From: Polyangia bacterium
Lineage (GTDB): Bacteria; Myxococcota_A; Polyangia; Polyangiales; Polyangiaceae
Direction of reading: 5' to 3'
DNA length: 41,972 nt
Assembly (NCBI GenBank): GCA_030426145.1
Contig: JAUHZF010000031.1
Span: 1 to 41,972, forward strand
Shown: one piece after another, positions 1 to 8,377 of the stretch
How the letters are laid out: every line of letters starts with the position of its first letter
How positions within the stretch are numbered: the stretch's first letter is position 1
Made by a program: the position numbers and the translations under genes
The notes under the pieces: model-generated
Seen by the model: only the letters and a program-made list of their open reading frames with translations
Told to the model about the DNA's origin: nothing
The model's database searches: none

Positions 1-2410
1 GGAACACGCCCTCCAGAAGGACGGCTACGGGGCTTTCGCTTCGCTCATCGCTCGCACTACCCAGGCCATAGGCACTGCCGTCGAGCTGAGGCATGACGTC
101 GGTCGCGTCCGATGTCCATGCCCTGGGCGACGTGCTCAGCAGTGTTGTTGTAACCAGCCCGTCGCGTGCTTCTACACGCAGCGGCGACGCCCAGCCCATG
201 GTCAGCTGCGGCAGGCTCGCCGTGATCGGGTGCTCGGCAAGGCCATCGTCACGTAGATCCAGCAGGTAGGGATAGTCAACGAACTGCATATCCCGGAATT
301 CGTAGTCGCCCACGCGGCGTAGCACCGGCAGGGGAAAGGCGGCGTGGCGCTCGTCCAGTAACACCGTGTCTTCAATGCTTACGCCGTGGCCGGCCAGCCA
401 GTCCCCAAGGCCGCTGTCGACCTCGCGCAGGCGCAGCGCATTGCCGCGGGTTTCCAGCGAACGTGGCGAGGTCACCAGAATCACACTGCCGCCGCGCATC
501 AGGTACTGGTCCAGGGCGAAGCGTTGGGCGTCATCCAGAGACTCCGGGGCGACGACCATCAGCAGGTCAGCACTGCCGTCGACCATGCCATCTGCCAGGT
601 CTTCCATGAGGATCGTGTGATCCTGGCTGATGCTCTGTTGCAGCGTCGCAAAGCTGTGCCCCGGCGGAGGCATGCCGGGCATGGCCGCGGGTGCCTGGGG
701 CAGCGCCAGGGCAACGGTGCGGGTAAAGCCGCGGGCAAAGCGGCGCAGACCGGCCTCGAGATTGGGGGCGAATTCCTCGCTGTTGAATGCGCCCGTCGGT
801 ATCTGGATCACCTGGTGGTCATCTTCGAGGGTCAGGTAGAAGAAGAACTCCTGCTCGTCTCCCAGCGCTGCGATCATGGGCTGAAAACCCCAGTCATCGA
901 GTATGCGCTGTGCCACGGCACCATCACCGGCTTCGGGGGCAATGATATCGACGTCGAGCTTGCCGCCACTGCGCTGCACCATGGCTTGGATATCGTTGGC
1001 GATGGCGTCGCGGTAATCGATGAGTAGGTCGGGCAGCAGGGCATCGTCAGAGATATAAGCGCGCAGCGTGACTGGGCGTGCTATCTGCTCGAACAGCTCA
1101 CCACCGCTGCGATAGCGATAAAGCACATCGCGAATCGCCCGGGTCACATCAAATTCGGGGTTGCGCAGCACGACCTCGGGTTCACCGCTCAGGGCGGTTT
1201 TTACTTCAATGAAATCGCTGAAGCCCAGGGTCTCGTACTCGTCGCCGTATTTGATCAGTACGTTGAAGTAGGCGTTCACCAGCGCCGATTGGTAGCGATC
1301 CGCCACCTGGAAGGGCGTGGCCTGAATACCGTAGCTGCTGTTGGCTTCCTGCTCGGCGGCGGCATCCTCGGCGGGGTCGACGAACTCAACACGCACGCGG
1401 CCATCGGCACTCTGGGCATATTCGCGCAAAAGATCCCGCAGCTGGGGAACCAGTGGTGCCAGCAGCGGATGGGAGCGCTCGCTGAAATAACCGCGTATCA
1501 ACAGGGGTTCCTCGATCTGCTCAAGCACCCCTTCGCTGGCCTCAGACAGGGAATAGAGCCGTCCCTCGGTCACATCCACTCGCAGGGGCAGCTGGTGCAG
1601 CCAGATGCCGCCGAGCAGCAGATTGGCAAGCACCAGCGTTACGGCCAGGTGCCAGCGCCGATGTCGGGCATGGGGACGACGGGACCAGCGACCGCGCTCC
1701 AGGCCATAGACATTCAGTGCCAGAAAGCCAATGGTGACGGCGCCGTAGTAGTACAGATCGCGCAGGTCGATCACGCCGCGCGTGATGCTCTCGAAGCGCG
1801 TACCGGAGCCCAGCAGACGCAGCACGTCAGCGGTGGTGCCGCCGAAGAAACCCAGCAACAGGTCACTACCGGCAAGGTAGAGCAGTCCGCAGACAGCGAC
1901 GCTGCCCATAAGGCTGACGATGGCGTTGTCGGTGCGCGATGACACGAACAGGCCCACGGCCAGATAGGCGCAGCCAAGCAGGAAGGCGGCGAGGTACCCG
2001 GCCAGCACGGGGCCGGGGTCGAGGTTGGCGACGAGGCCGACGGTTATCGGTAGCGGCACGGTAGCGGCCAGCGCCAGCGCGAGCACCACGGCGCAGGCCA
2101 GAAACTTGCCGGCGACAAACTGCCACAGGGGAACCGGCAGCGTGAGCACGTGCTCGAGGGTGCCGCTGCGTCGCTCTTCGCTCCAGCTGCGCATGGTCAG
2201 CGCCGCACTCAGAAAGATCAGCAGCAGGGGCATCCATTCGAACAGGGGTCGCACGTCGGCAATGTTGCGGGCGAAGAACGCCTCGGCCCAGAAAAAGATG
2301 AACAGGCTGATCGCAAGAAAGCCGGCTAGAAAAAGCCAGGCTACGGGCGAGGCGAAGAACAGCTGCAGTTCCTTGCGCGCGACACGGCCGAGGGCGCGAT
2401 CAGGCTGCAT
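1..2410 (-). CDS. GldF-GldG fused ABC exporter permease / auxiliary protein (3' end beyond window)
   Basis: The reverse strand reads open without a stop from an ATG at 2410 to the window edge, about 803 residues. The first ~240 residues are a multi-span permease: hydrophobic segments follow an N-terminal RKELQLFFASPVAWLFL stretch, and the conserved ERRSGTLEHVLTLPV element is typical of the GldF/ABC-2 family. A further membrane span near residue 260 (LAVTLVLANLLLGGIWL) leads into a long soluble GldG-like part beginning RVDVTEGRLYSLSEAS. The known role of the family is the membrane partner of a GldA-type ATPase; GldA/F/G are needed for gliding in Bacteroidetes, but the role of the fused proteobacterial form is not established. 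The start overlaps the end of the ATPase gene by 11 bases, so the two are co-translated. Leucine codons are mostly CTG, unlike everything beyond 3063. Confidence 0.8.
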   Translation of the reverse strand, partial: MQPDRALGRVARKELQLFFASPVAWLFLAGFLAISLFIFFWAEAFFARNIADVRPLFEWMPLLLIFLSAALTMRSWSEERRSGTLEHVLTLPVPLWQFVAGKFLACAVVLALALAATVPLPITVGLVANLDPGPVLAGYLAAFLLGCAYLAVGLFVSSRTDNAIVSLMGSVAVCGLLYLAGSDLLLGFFGGTTADVLRLLGSGTRFESITRGVIDLRDLYYYGAVTIGFLALNVYGLERGRWSRRPHARHRRWHLAVTLVLANLLLGGIWLHQLPLRVDVTEGRLYSLSEASEGVLEQIEEPLLIRGYFSERSHPLLAPLVPQLRDLLREYAQSADGRVRVEFVDPAEDAAAEQEANSSYGIQATPFQVADRYQSALVNAYFNVLIKYGDEYETLGFSDFIEVKTALSGEPEVVLRNPEFDVTRAIRDVLYRYRSGGELFEQIARPVTLRAYISDDALLPDLLIDYRDAIANDIQAMVQRSGGKLDVDIIAPEAGDGAVAQRILDDWGFQPMIAALGDEQEFFFYLTLEDDHQVIQIPTGAFNSEEFAPNLEAGLRRFARGFTRTVALALPQAPAAMPGMPPPGHSFATLQQSISQDHTILMEDLADGMVDGSADLLMVVAPESLDDAQRFALDQYLMRGGSVILVTSPRSLETRGNALRLREVDSGLGDWLAGHGVSIEDTVLLDERHAAFPLPVLRRVGDYEFRDMQFVDYPYLLDLRDDGLAEHPITASLPQLTMGWASPLRVEARDGLVTTTLLSTSPRAWTSDATDVMPQLDGSAYGLGSASDERSESPVAVLLEGVF

Positions 2411-3050
2411 GAGTGCCTCCTGCGGACTGTACCGCCTCACGAAATATCGCTTCGAGATTCCGCTGTTCCGGCCTCAGTTCGTACAGTCGCGCCCCGCTGT
2501 CGATGACGGCACGGCTTATGTTGCCGGCGGCAGTATCCATTGCTGTGCCGGGATGCAGACCGAGGCGCAGGCAGGTCTGTCCCTCGGGTGACGGCAGCGC
2601 ATCGCAACTGACGATCTGCGGCAGGCGGGCAACCAGCGCTGCCGTACCATCGATGTCGGCACTGCAGGTCAGCAACAGGTGACGACTTTCGCGCAGTTTG
2701 GCCAGGGGGCTGTCGAGCACCAGTTGGCCGCCCGAGAGCACGAGCACGCGATCACACAGCGCCTCGACCTCCTGCATGATGTGCGTTGAAAGGATCACGG
2801 TGGCGCTCGAGGCGAGTTCGCGAATCAGTTGGCGCATGTGCTCGTTCTGCTGGGGATCCAGGCCGTTGCCGGGCTCATCGAGGATCAGCACCTGCGGGTT
2901 ACCCAGGATCGCCTGGGCGACGCCCACCCGCTGGCGGAAGCCGCGGGATAACTCGCCGATGGGGTCCAGAAAACGGGCGCCGCGCTCCGTGGCCTCCACG
3001 GCGTGGCGAATGCTTCGGTGCAGCGCTGCATCACGCGAGACGAGACTAGA
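2400..3050 (-). CDS. GldA-type ABC transporter ATPase, N-terminal part missing at a sequence junction
   Basis: This is the C-terminal two thirds of an ABC ATPase. The signature region ELSRGFRQRVG, Walker B VLILDEP followed by GLDP, and the switch histidine in STHIMQE are all present in order. The Walker A loop and everything before it are absent. Reading upstream on the minus strand, plausible family sequence (SRDAALHRSIRHAVEA) continues to about 3045 and then stops making sense. In the same frame the next codon block is the TAG that ends the neighbouring TPR lipoprotein gene at 3063. A GTG at 2999 could start a shorter product, but it would lack ATP-binding residues. The protein would energise the GldF-GldG permease encoded just downstream. 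As it stands it is a 5'-truncated gene, through a chimeric contig or a real recombination. Confidence 0.8.
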   Translation of the reverse strand, partial: SSLVSRDAALHRSIRHAVEATERGARFLDPIGELSRGFRQRVGVAQAILGNPQVLILDEPGNGLDPQQNEHMRQLIRELASSATVILSTHIMQEVEALCDRVLVLSGGQLVLDSPLAKLRESRHLLLTCSADIDGTAALVARLPQIVSCDALPSPEGQTCLRLGLHPGTAMDTAAGNISRAVIDSGARLYELRPEQRNLEAIFREAVQSAGGTHAA

Positions 3051-3065
3051 CCCATGCAGACGCTA
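3040..3065. other. Junction between two DNA types (probable chimera or transfer breakpoint)
   Basis: To the left, codon use is CTG-rich and of moderate GC. To the right, it is CTC-rich with very high GC at third positions. The breakpoint lies within about 20 bases of the stop codon (3063-3065) of the GltE-like gene and inside the reading frame of a truncated ABC ATPase. No inverted repeat, target duplication, transposase or tRNA is visible here. Confidence 0.65.
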
Positions 3066-4421
3066 CCCGAAGCCGCCGGCGATGATCTGGTCGATCTCCT
3101 CCATCCGCTCCTTGGCGCGGTCGACGACGCTGTCGAAGCCGCCCTTGGCCTCGGCCTTCTTCGTGAACTCCTCGTAAAGGCTCTTGGCCTTCATGAGGGT
3201 TGGCTCGGCCTTCACGCCACCTTCACGAGCTTTGAACTCCTGGGTGAGGATGGCCTCGTTGTAATAGGTCTCGGGCCGTTCGGGAGCGATCGACTTGGCC
3301 TTCTGGAGCCACTTGTCCGCCTCGGCGACGTTCGTCGCCTCGTTGGCCGGCGTGATCAGTCCACGCACGGCAAGCGCGAGCCCGAGGTAGGCCTCGTAGT
3401 CGTTGGGCTTGAGCTTGATCGCGTCCTCGTAGGCTGCCTTGGCCTGCTCGAACCCGCGGAACTTCAAGTTGACCGCCGCGTAGTTCATGTGGGCCTCGAA
3501 GAACTTCGAGTCGAGCTTGCGCGCGAGGCCGAAGGCCCGCGCGGCCGAGCTCAAGTCGCCCAGCTCCGCACTGATGAGGCCCGACGTGTTGTGGACCGGT
3601 GCGTAGTTGGGGTTCTTGCGAAGCGCCTGGGAGCAAACGAGCGCCGCGAGCTCGAGGGCCTGGGTGTTGACCTTCGAACGCTCGGCGCCGCCCGCCTTGG
3701 CCGTCTTCTTCTTCTCCGCACCCGCCTGCTTCTTGGCCGACTGCAGGTAGTAGACCGCGAGCTGGTTGAAGGCCGGCATGAAGGAGTCGTTGATGGCGAG
3801 CGCACGCTGCAAGTTCAGCTTCGCGCAAGCGAAGTCGTTGTCGCAACCGCTGTCGCCCTGATCCGAGTCCCGGGTCATCTGGAAGATGGCCAGGTTGACG
3901 AGCGCCTCTTCGTTCTTGAACTCGGCGTCCGTAATGGCCTGCTTCATCTCCCCGATGGCCTTCTCGATGTCCTTGGTCTTGGCGTACTCGTAGAGGGCCA
4001 CCTGAACCCGGGCGCGGTGGAACTTCGCATCCTTGTCGAGGATGTTGCCGAAGTACTCCTTCGCCTTCTCGTCGTGCTTGCAGCGCTGGTGCGCCACGCC
4101 CGCGTTGTACTGCGCGCGCAACAGGCCACCGTCCTGCTCGTCGTCGGCCTTCTGGAAGAGCGCGGCCGTGGCCTCGCACTCCGCGTCGGTCCAGTCGTTC
4201 GCCTTGTCGTGCGCCTTCATCTTGGCGAGGGCGTTCTTGTAGGCGTCCTGGGCGGCCTTGTTGATGGCGTTGCCCTGGCTGTCGACGGGGCCACCGGGCT
4301 TGCCGGCGCCCCCTCCCCCGGTCTGGGAGCCGCCGCAAGCGGTCGTGCTCCCACCCAGGAGAAGGGCCACGGAGGCCACGAGGAAGGCGCTGCGGAATCC
4401 GTATCGCTTCGTGATCTTCAT
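3063..4421 (-). CDS. TPR lipoprotein, GltE/AglT-like
   Basis: A 452-residue exported protein. The start is the ATG at 4421, preceded by a good ribosome site (GGAGG about 9 bases upstream). The N-terminus MKITKRYGFRSAFLVASVAL leads to a lipoprotein-type cysteine (STTACGG), followed by a Gly-rich linker and then many TPR-like helical pairs, e.g. ALRKNPNYAPVHNTSGLI, ARKLDSKFFEAHMNYAAVN and AIKLKPNDYEAYLGLALA. It is the third gene of a minus-strand operon, 20 bases behind a 1270-residue TPR protein. Lipid anchor, size, fold and gene order match GltE/AglT, an outer-membrane lipoprotein of the Myxococcus gliding complex, and its sporulation paralogue NfsE. That assignment is by architecture and context only. 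Its 3' end abuts the sequence junction, so downstream operon genes cannot be judged. Confidence 0.75.
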   Translation of the reverse strand: MKITKRYGFRSAFLVASVALLLGGSTTACGGSQTGGGGAGKPGGPVDSQGNAINKAAQDAYKNALAKMKAHDKANDWTDAECEATAALFQKADDEQDGGLLRAQYNAGVAHQRCKHDEKAKEYFGNILDKDAKFHRARVQVALYEYAKTKDIEKAIGEMKQAITDAEFKNEEALVNLAIFQMTRDSDQGDSGCDNDFACAKLNLQRALAINDSFMPAFNQLAVYYLQSAKKQAGAEKKKTAKAGGAERSKVNTQALELAALVCSQALRKNPNYAPVHNTSGLISAELGDLSSAARAFGLARKLDSKFFEAHMNYAAVNLKFRGFEQAKAAYEDAIKLKPNDYEAYLGLALAVRGLITPANEATNVAEADKWLQKAKSIAPERPETYYNEAILTQEFKAREGGVKAEPTLMKAKSLYEEFTKKAEAKGGFDSVVDRAKERMEEIDQIIAGGFG

Positions 4422-4441
4422 GCTTCGGTTCCTCCGGATGC

Positions 4442-7400
4442 TCACTTGGCGTCCTTCTTGTCCTTCGTATCGGTCTGCTCGGCCTTGGCTTCGGCCTCGC
4501 GGGTATCCTCGACGACGGGGGTACCGTCGATGTTGAGGGCCTGCGGGCGCTCGTCGAGACCCGAGTTGACCCGCGTGGGCGAGCCCCGGAACTCGTCGAT
4601 GAGGTGGAACTCGTTCGGGTAGTTCTTCGAGAGCCACTCCTCACAGCTGCGGCTGTCCTGGTCGAAGTACTGGTACTTCACGGAGTACTGCAGGCAGGTG
4701 AGGTAGGCGCTCTTGGCTTGCTTCTTCCAGGGCTCGGAGGCGGCGTCGAGGCTCGCGAGGTAGGTCGAGCGAAGCTCGGCCCACATCAGCGGGGGCTCGG
4801 TGCCGGGGATGAAGCCGTCACGGTCCCACTCCTTCGGGTAGGGAGCGGCGCGGAACTGCGCGACGAAGTCACCCCACATCTTACCGACGGCAGCACCGGC
4901 GGAGATGACCCAGCGCGGCGGCGGGGCGGGCTTGAGCTTCACGATCTCGAGGTACGCCTGCGAGGCGTCCTTGATCGCGGGGCCCTTCTTGTCCATCCAG
5001 GTCTTGATGTCGTTCTTGACGAACTTGTCGACATCGGCGCGCTCACCCTTGCCCTTGTACTCGGGCATGGTGATCGCATCGGCCTTGGCGCGCTCCTTCT
5101 CGGCGAAGTAGAAGAGCGCCTCGCCGACGGCGGTGAGGGTCTTGCCGAGGCGACGCTCGTTGGCCGCCTGGCCGCCGGGGATGGCCATGATGGCTTGCTG
5201 CATCTTGGCGCCGTCCTTCCAGCTGTTCTTCACCGTGCCGTACTCGGAGTCGGCATTGCGCGAGTTGCCCTGCTTGTCGTAGATGCGACCGAGGAGCGCG
5301 TGCGCCTGGATCTTCACGTCCGGCGTCGCGTTCTGGTCGATCTGGCGCATGGCGTTGCGACCGAGCGCGTCGAGGGCATCTTTGTACTCGCCCTTCTCGA
5401 CGTAGTGCGCGCCGATGGCGAAGGCGATCTGCGCCGCCTTCGTCGCCTGCTTGCGGTCACGGCCGTAGCGGGTGTTGAAGTTGCGCGCGTCCTCGATGGC
5501 CTTGGCGTTCTGACCGAGACCGAGGCGGAGAACGACGGCGTCGCTGAGGGCGTCGGGCGCCTTCTCGTGCTTCGGGTTCTCGTTCGCGAACTTCTCGTAC
5601 CACTGGGCCGCGAGGTCGTAGACCGCGATGGCCTGGTAGTTACCGCCGATTTCGAAGACCGCCTCGGTGGCCGGCACCGAGCCGTCGGGCGCCTTGGCGT
5701 CCGTCAGGTGGTACTGCGGGTCGATGAGGATCTTACGAACGGCGATGGCCTTCGCGATGAGGCGAGCGGCCTGGAAGGCGCGCGCCGCGTTGTAGAGAAT
5801 GGCCGCGTTCTTGTCGCAGTCACCCTCCTCGCGGGCCTTCTTGTCGTCGAGGAGACAGGTCTCCTTGCCGTAGGTCTTCCACAGGTCGAGGTAGAGTTCG
5901 GCACCCTTCTCGTAGAGCGGAATGGGGCTCTCGTTGCCGGCGTCGGCAACCGAGTCCGCCTTCTTGATGTACTCGGCGGCCTGGAGGGCCTTGATGTCAC
6001 GCTCGATGCGCAGGAAGACGCGGCACTGGTCCTCGTTCTCCTCCTGCTGCTCCTTGGAGGCGCAGAAGCTCTTCACGAACTTCGGCACGTCCTCGGCCAT
6101 CATGTCGAGGCACTGGGGCTTGGTCGGCTGGATGACGCTGCCCATCACGTTCAGCGACTCGAGGTAGAGCTGCGCCGCGTAGATCGAGGCGTCCAGCTTG
6201 GGGTGGTTGATGGCGATGTCGCGGAACGCGAGGGCCGCCTCCTCCCAGTGCTGGTTCTCGAAGTAGGTACGGGCGCGGGCGTACTTGACCTCCACGTACT
6301 GCTCGGCCGCCTCGCTGTCGCCCTCGGGGGGCTTGATGTAGCAGACGTACCGGTTGAACGCGGTGATCATGCCCTTCTGCTCTTTGGTGAACTCCTTGGG
6401 CTTGAGCTTGTCCGCCTGGGTCTTCTTTCCGGCGTCCTCGTCGAGCAGGCCACCGCCCTCACGGTCGGAGCCGTCGGCGTGGCGCTTGGCGTAGATGTTC
6501 TGGTAGCAGAGCACCGACGCGAAGGCGGCCTCGGCCGCGTTCGGACCGTTCGGGTCCTCGGCCACGACCGCGTCGAAGGCCGGACCGCACTTCTCCCAGT
6601 CCTTCTGGTAGTAGAGAAGGTCGGCCATCGCGTAGCGGATCTTCGCGATGCTGGGCCAGTCCTCACGCACGATGCGCGGGAACTTGAACTGCTTGAACTG
6701 GTCCGACGTGAAGTTGTCGACGACGAGCTGGTAGAGGTCGGCGCTGAGCCGCATCGTCTTCTCGTCGTTGGTACCGCGGACACCACCGGAGCCGACGGCC
6801 TCGAGGTGCCACGCCATGGCCGTCTCGGTCATGAGCGCGGCGGTCGTGTTGGCACAGGTGAGCTTGTCGCCACCCCGGTGCTGGGCCTTCATGAAGGTCG
6901 AGTAGACGTCGAGTTGCTTCTTGAGCTCGTCGACGATCGGATCCTTCTTGCCGGACTTGAGGGCCATCGTCGCCTCGGTGATCTGGGCCTGGTAGAAGCA
7001 GGCCTTTCCACCGCGCGGCTGGCGCTGAATGAGGTCCTTGTAGAGAACGATGGCCTCGGCGTAGTGACCGGTGTCGAGCAGGTTCTGCCCGAGGTCTTCC
7101 ATCAGCTCGTAGGTGCTTCCGTCGTCACCCTTGGCGCTCAGGGGCTTGAAGAAGGCGTAGGCCTTGCCCGGGTCACCGGCGAGGGCGTAGACGGGGATGA
7201 TGTCGCGACGGGCGCTCTTGGCGAGACCCGCGGCGTTGGGGAGGCTGGAGTACTTCTTGCCGAACTCGATGACCTGCTTGAACTCATCGATGGCGTCGCC
7301 GTACTCGCCCTGGTTCCACATGACGTAGCCGAGCTTGTAGGTGGCGTAGCCCCACAGCTTGTTGCCCGGCGGGTCGTAGGTCTTCACCCGCTTGTAGAAG

Positions 7401-8254
7401 TTGGCAGCGACGGCCCACTGGCTGGGGTTGCCCTGCGCTTCGTTGAAGTAGAGCTCGCCGAACGCGAGGTAGGCGTTCGGGACGAAGCGGGAGTCCTTCC
7501 AGTTCTCGGTGAGCTCGAGGTAGACGTCGCGCGCCTTGTCGAGGTCGCCGGCCTGCTCGTACTCGTACGCGAGGTAGTAGAGGACCTCATCGATGCAGCC
7601 CCGGCTCCCCTTCTTCTGGTTGGGAAACTGACACCACTTCGGGTAGCCCTTCTTGAGCTTGCGGTAGTACTTGATGGCGGCCTTGCGGGCGGTCTTGATG
7701 ACCTTGACCGACTTTTCGGCCTGCTTCTTGTAGGCCGCCGCCTTCTTGGGGTTCTTCTTGCGCCACTTCTGCGCGTTGACCTCGGCGGTGACCTTGTCGC
7801 GGAAGGCGCTGGACTCGAGCTCGACGTAACCCTCGGCGAGACGCCGCATGAGCCGCGGACGGTCCTTGTCCTTCTTGGGCGTCGAGCGGTAGAGACGCTC
7901 GACGTTCGCGATCTCGGTGATGAGGAGCTTGCGGACCTTCGGCTTCAGGCGCGCCTCACGCTCGTCGCGCTCGGCGATCTTCTCGAGCGCCTTGGCGGAC
8001 GGAGGCTTGATGTCGTCGACCCGCTTCTTGACCTTTTGGCCTTGCGGAGCCGAGCTGAAGCTGACCTGCGGACGCTTGGTGACGTTTTGCTGAAACTTCC
8101 CACCCGGGCAGGTGTTCAGCTCCTTCTTCGCCGCATCCGTGATGCACTGCTGCGCCTGCGCGTCACCGCTCGACACGGTAAATGCGAGGGCGAAGCATGC
8201 GATGACGGTCGGCATGGCGGCGACGCGTCGTCGGAGATTTTTGTTGCTCCTCAT
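4442..8254 (-). CDS. Large exported TPR protein, GltD/AgmU-like
   Basis: A 1270-residue protein starting at an ATG with AGGAAAA seven bases upstream. A signal peptide (cationic MRSNKNLRRR, hydrophobic core, cleavage near AQA-QQC) is followed by a Lys/Arg-rich stretch and then TPR-like repeats over most of the length, for example YLAYEYEQAGDLDKARDVYLE and YKLGYVMWNQGEYGDAIDEFK. There is no membrane span after the signal peptide, so it should be periplasmic. Length and repeat content match AgmU/GltD of Myxococcus, the periplasmic TPR component linking the inner-membrane motor to outer-membrane parts, and its paralogue NfsD. It lies between GltC-like and GltE-like genes, as expected for that module. 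The C-terminal ~40 residues are acidic and Lys-rich. The antisense strand also reads open over this gene, which is a base-composition effect. Confidence 0.75.
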   Translation of the reverse strand: MRSNKNLRRRVAAMPTVIACFALAFTVSSGDAQAQQCITDAAKKELNTCPGGKFQQNVTKRPQVSFSSAPQGQKVKKRVDDIKPPSAKALEKIAERDEREARLKPKVRKLLITEIANVERLYRSTPKKDKDRPRLMRRLAEGYVELESSAFRDKVTAEVNAQKWRKKNPKKAAAYKKQAEKSVKVIKTARKAAIKYYRKLKKGYPKWCQFPNQKKGSRGCIDEVLYYLAYEYEQAGDLDKARDVYLELTENWKDSRFVPNAYLAFGELYFNEAQGNPSQWAVAANFYKRVKTYDPPGNKLWGYATYKLGYVMWNQGEYGDAIDEFKQVIEFGKKYSSLPNAAGLAKSARRDIIPVYALAGDPGKAYAFFKPLSAKGDDGSTYELMEDLGQNLLDTGHYAEAIVLYKDLIQRQPRGGKACFYQAQITEATMALKSGKKDPIVDELKKQLDVYSTFMKAQHRGGDKLTCANTTAALMTETAMAWHLEAVGSGGVRGTNDEKTMRLSADLYQLVVDNFTSDQFKQFKFPRIVREDWPSIAKIRYAMADLLYYQKDWEKCGPAFDAVVAEDPNGPNAAEAAFASVLCYQNIYAKRHADGSDREGGGLLDEDAGKKTQADKLKPKEFTKEQKGMITAFNRYVCYIKPPEGDSEAAEQYVEVKYARARTYFENQHWEEAALAFRDIAINHPKLDASIYAAQLYLESLNVMGSVIQPTKPQCLDMMAEDVPKFVKSFCASKEQQEENEDQCRVFLRIERDIKALQAAEYIKKADSVADAGNESPIPLYEKGAELYLDLWKTYGKETCLLDDKKAREEGDCDKNAAILYNAARAFQAARLIAKAIAVRKILIDPQYHLTDAKAPDGSVPATEAVFEIGGNYQAIAVYDLAAQWYEKFANENPKHEKAPDALSDAVVLRLGLGQNAKAIEDARNFNTRYGRDRKQATKAAQIAFAIGAHYVEKGEYKDALDALGRNAMRQIDQNATPDVKIQAHALLGRIYDKQGNSRNADSEYGTVKNSWKDGAKMQQAIMAIPGGQAANERRLGKTLTAVGEALFYFAEKERAKADAITMPEYKGKGERADVDKFVKNDIKTWMDKKGPAIKDASQAYLEIVKLKPAPPPRWVISAGAAVGKMWGDFVAQFRAAPYPKEWDRDGFIPGTEPPLMWAELRSTYLASLDAASEPWKKQAKSAYLTCLQYSVKYQYFDQDSRSCEEWLSKNYPNEFHLIDEFRGSPTRVNSGLDERPQALNIDGTPVVEDTREAEAKAEQTDTKDKKDAK

Positions 8255-8282
8255 GTGTGCTTTTCCTGAAGTCCGAATGAAT

Positions 8283-8339
8283 CGAGGGGCCGCTCCCAGG
8301 CGGTCGGGCAGTCCCGTCAGCCTGCGGTGCCGCCCCTCG
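8283..8339 (-). other. Imperfect hairpin in the gap between two operon genes
   Basis: The 123-bp gap between the GltC-like and GltD-like genes contains CGAGGGGC at 8283 and its complement GCCCCTCG ending at 8339. Second arms (CAGGC/GCCTG) and an inner CGGG/CCCG hairpin lie between them. There is no T-run, so it is not a classic terminator. It may be an RNA processing or attenuation structure that sets the ratio of the two products. Confidence 0.4.
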
Positions 8340-8377
8340 GTTGGAAACTCATCGTGGTCGGCGGGTTCCTTTGCTCG

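Noticed and set aside
386..1942. Two plus-strand frames of about 215 codons (386-1027, 1289-1942)
   Set aside because: Both are antisense to the GldF-GldG frame, which is continuous and has permease features.
4604..8269. A 1221-codon open frame on the plus strand
   Set aside because: It is antisense to the GltD-like gene, has Leu/Val/Glu-heavy low-complexity composition, and no family signal; long antisense frames are expected at this GC content.
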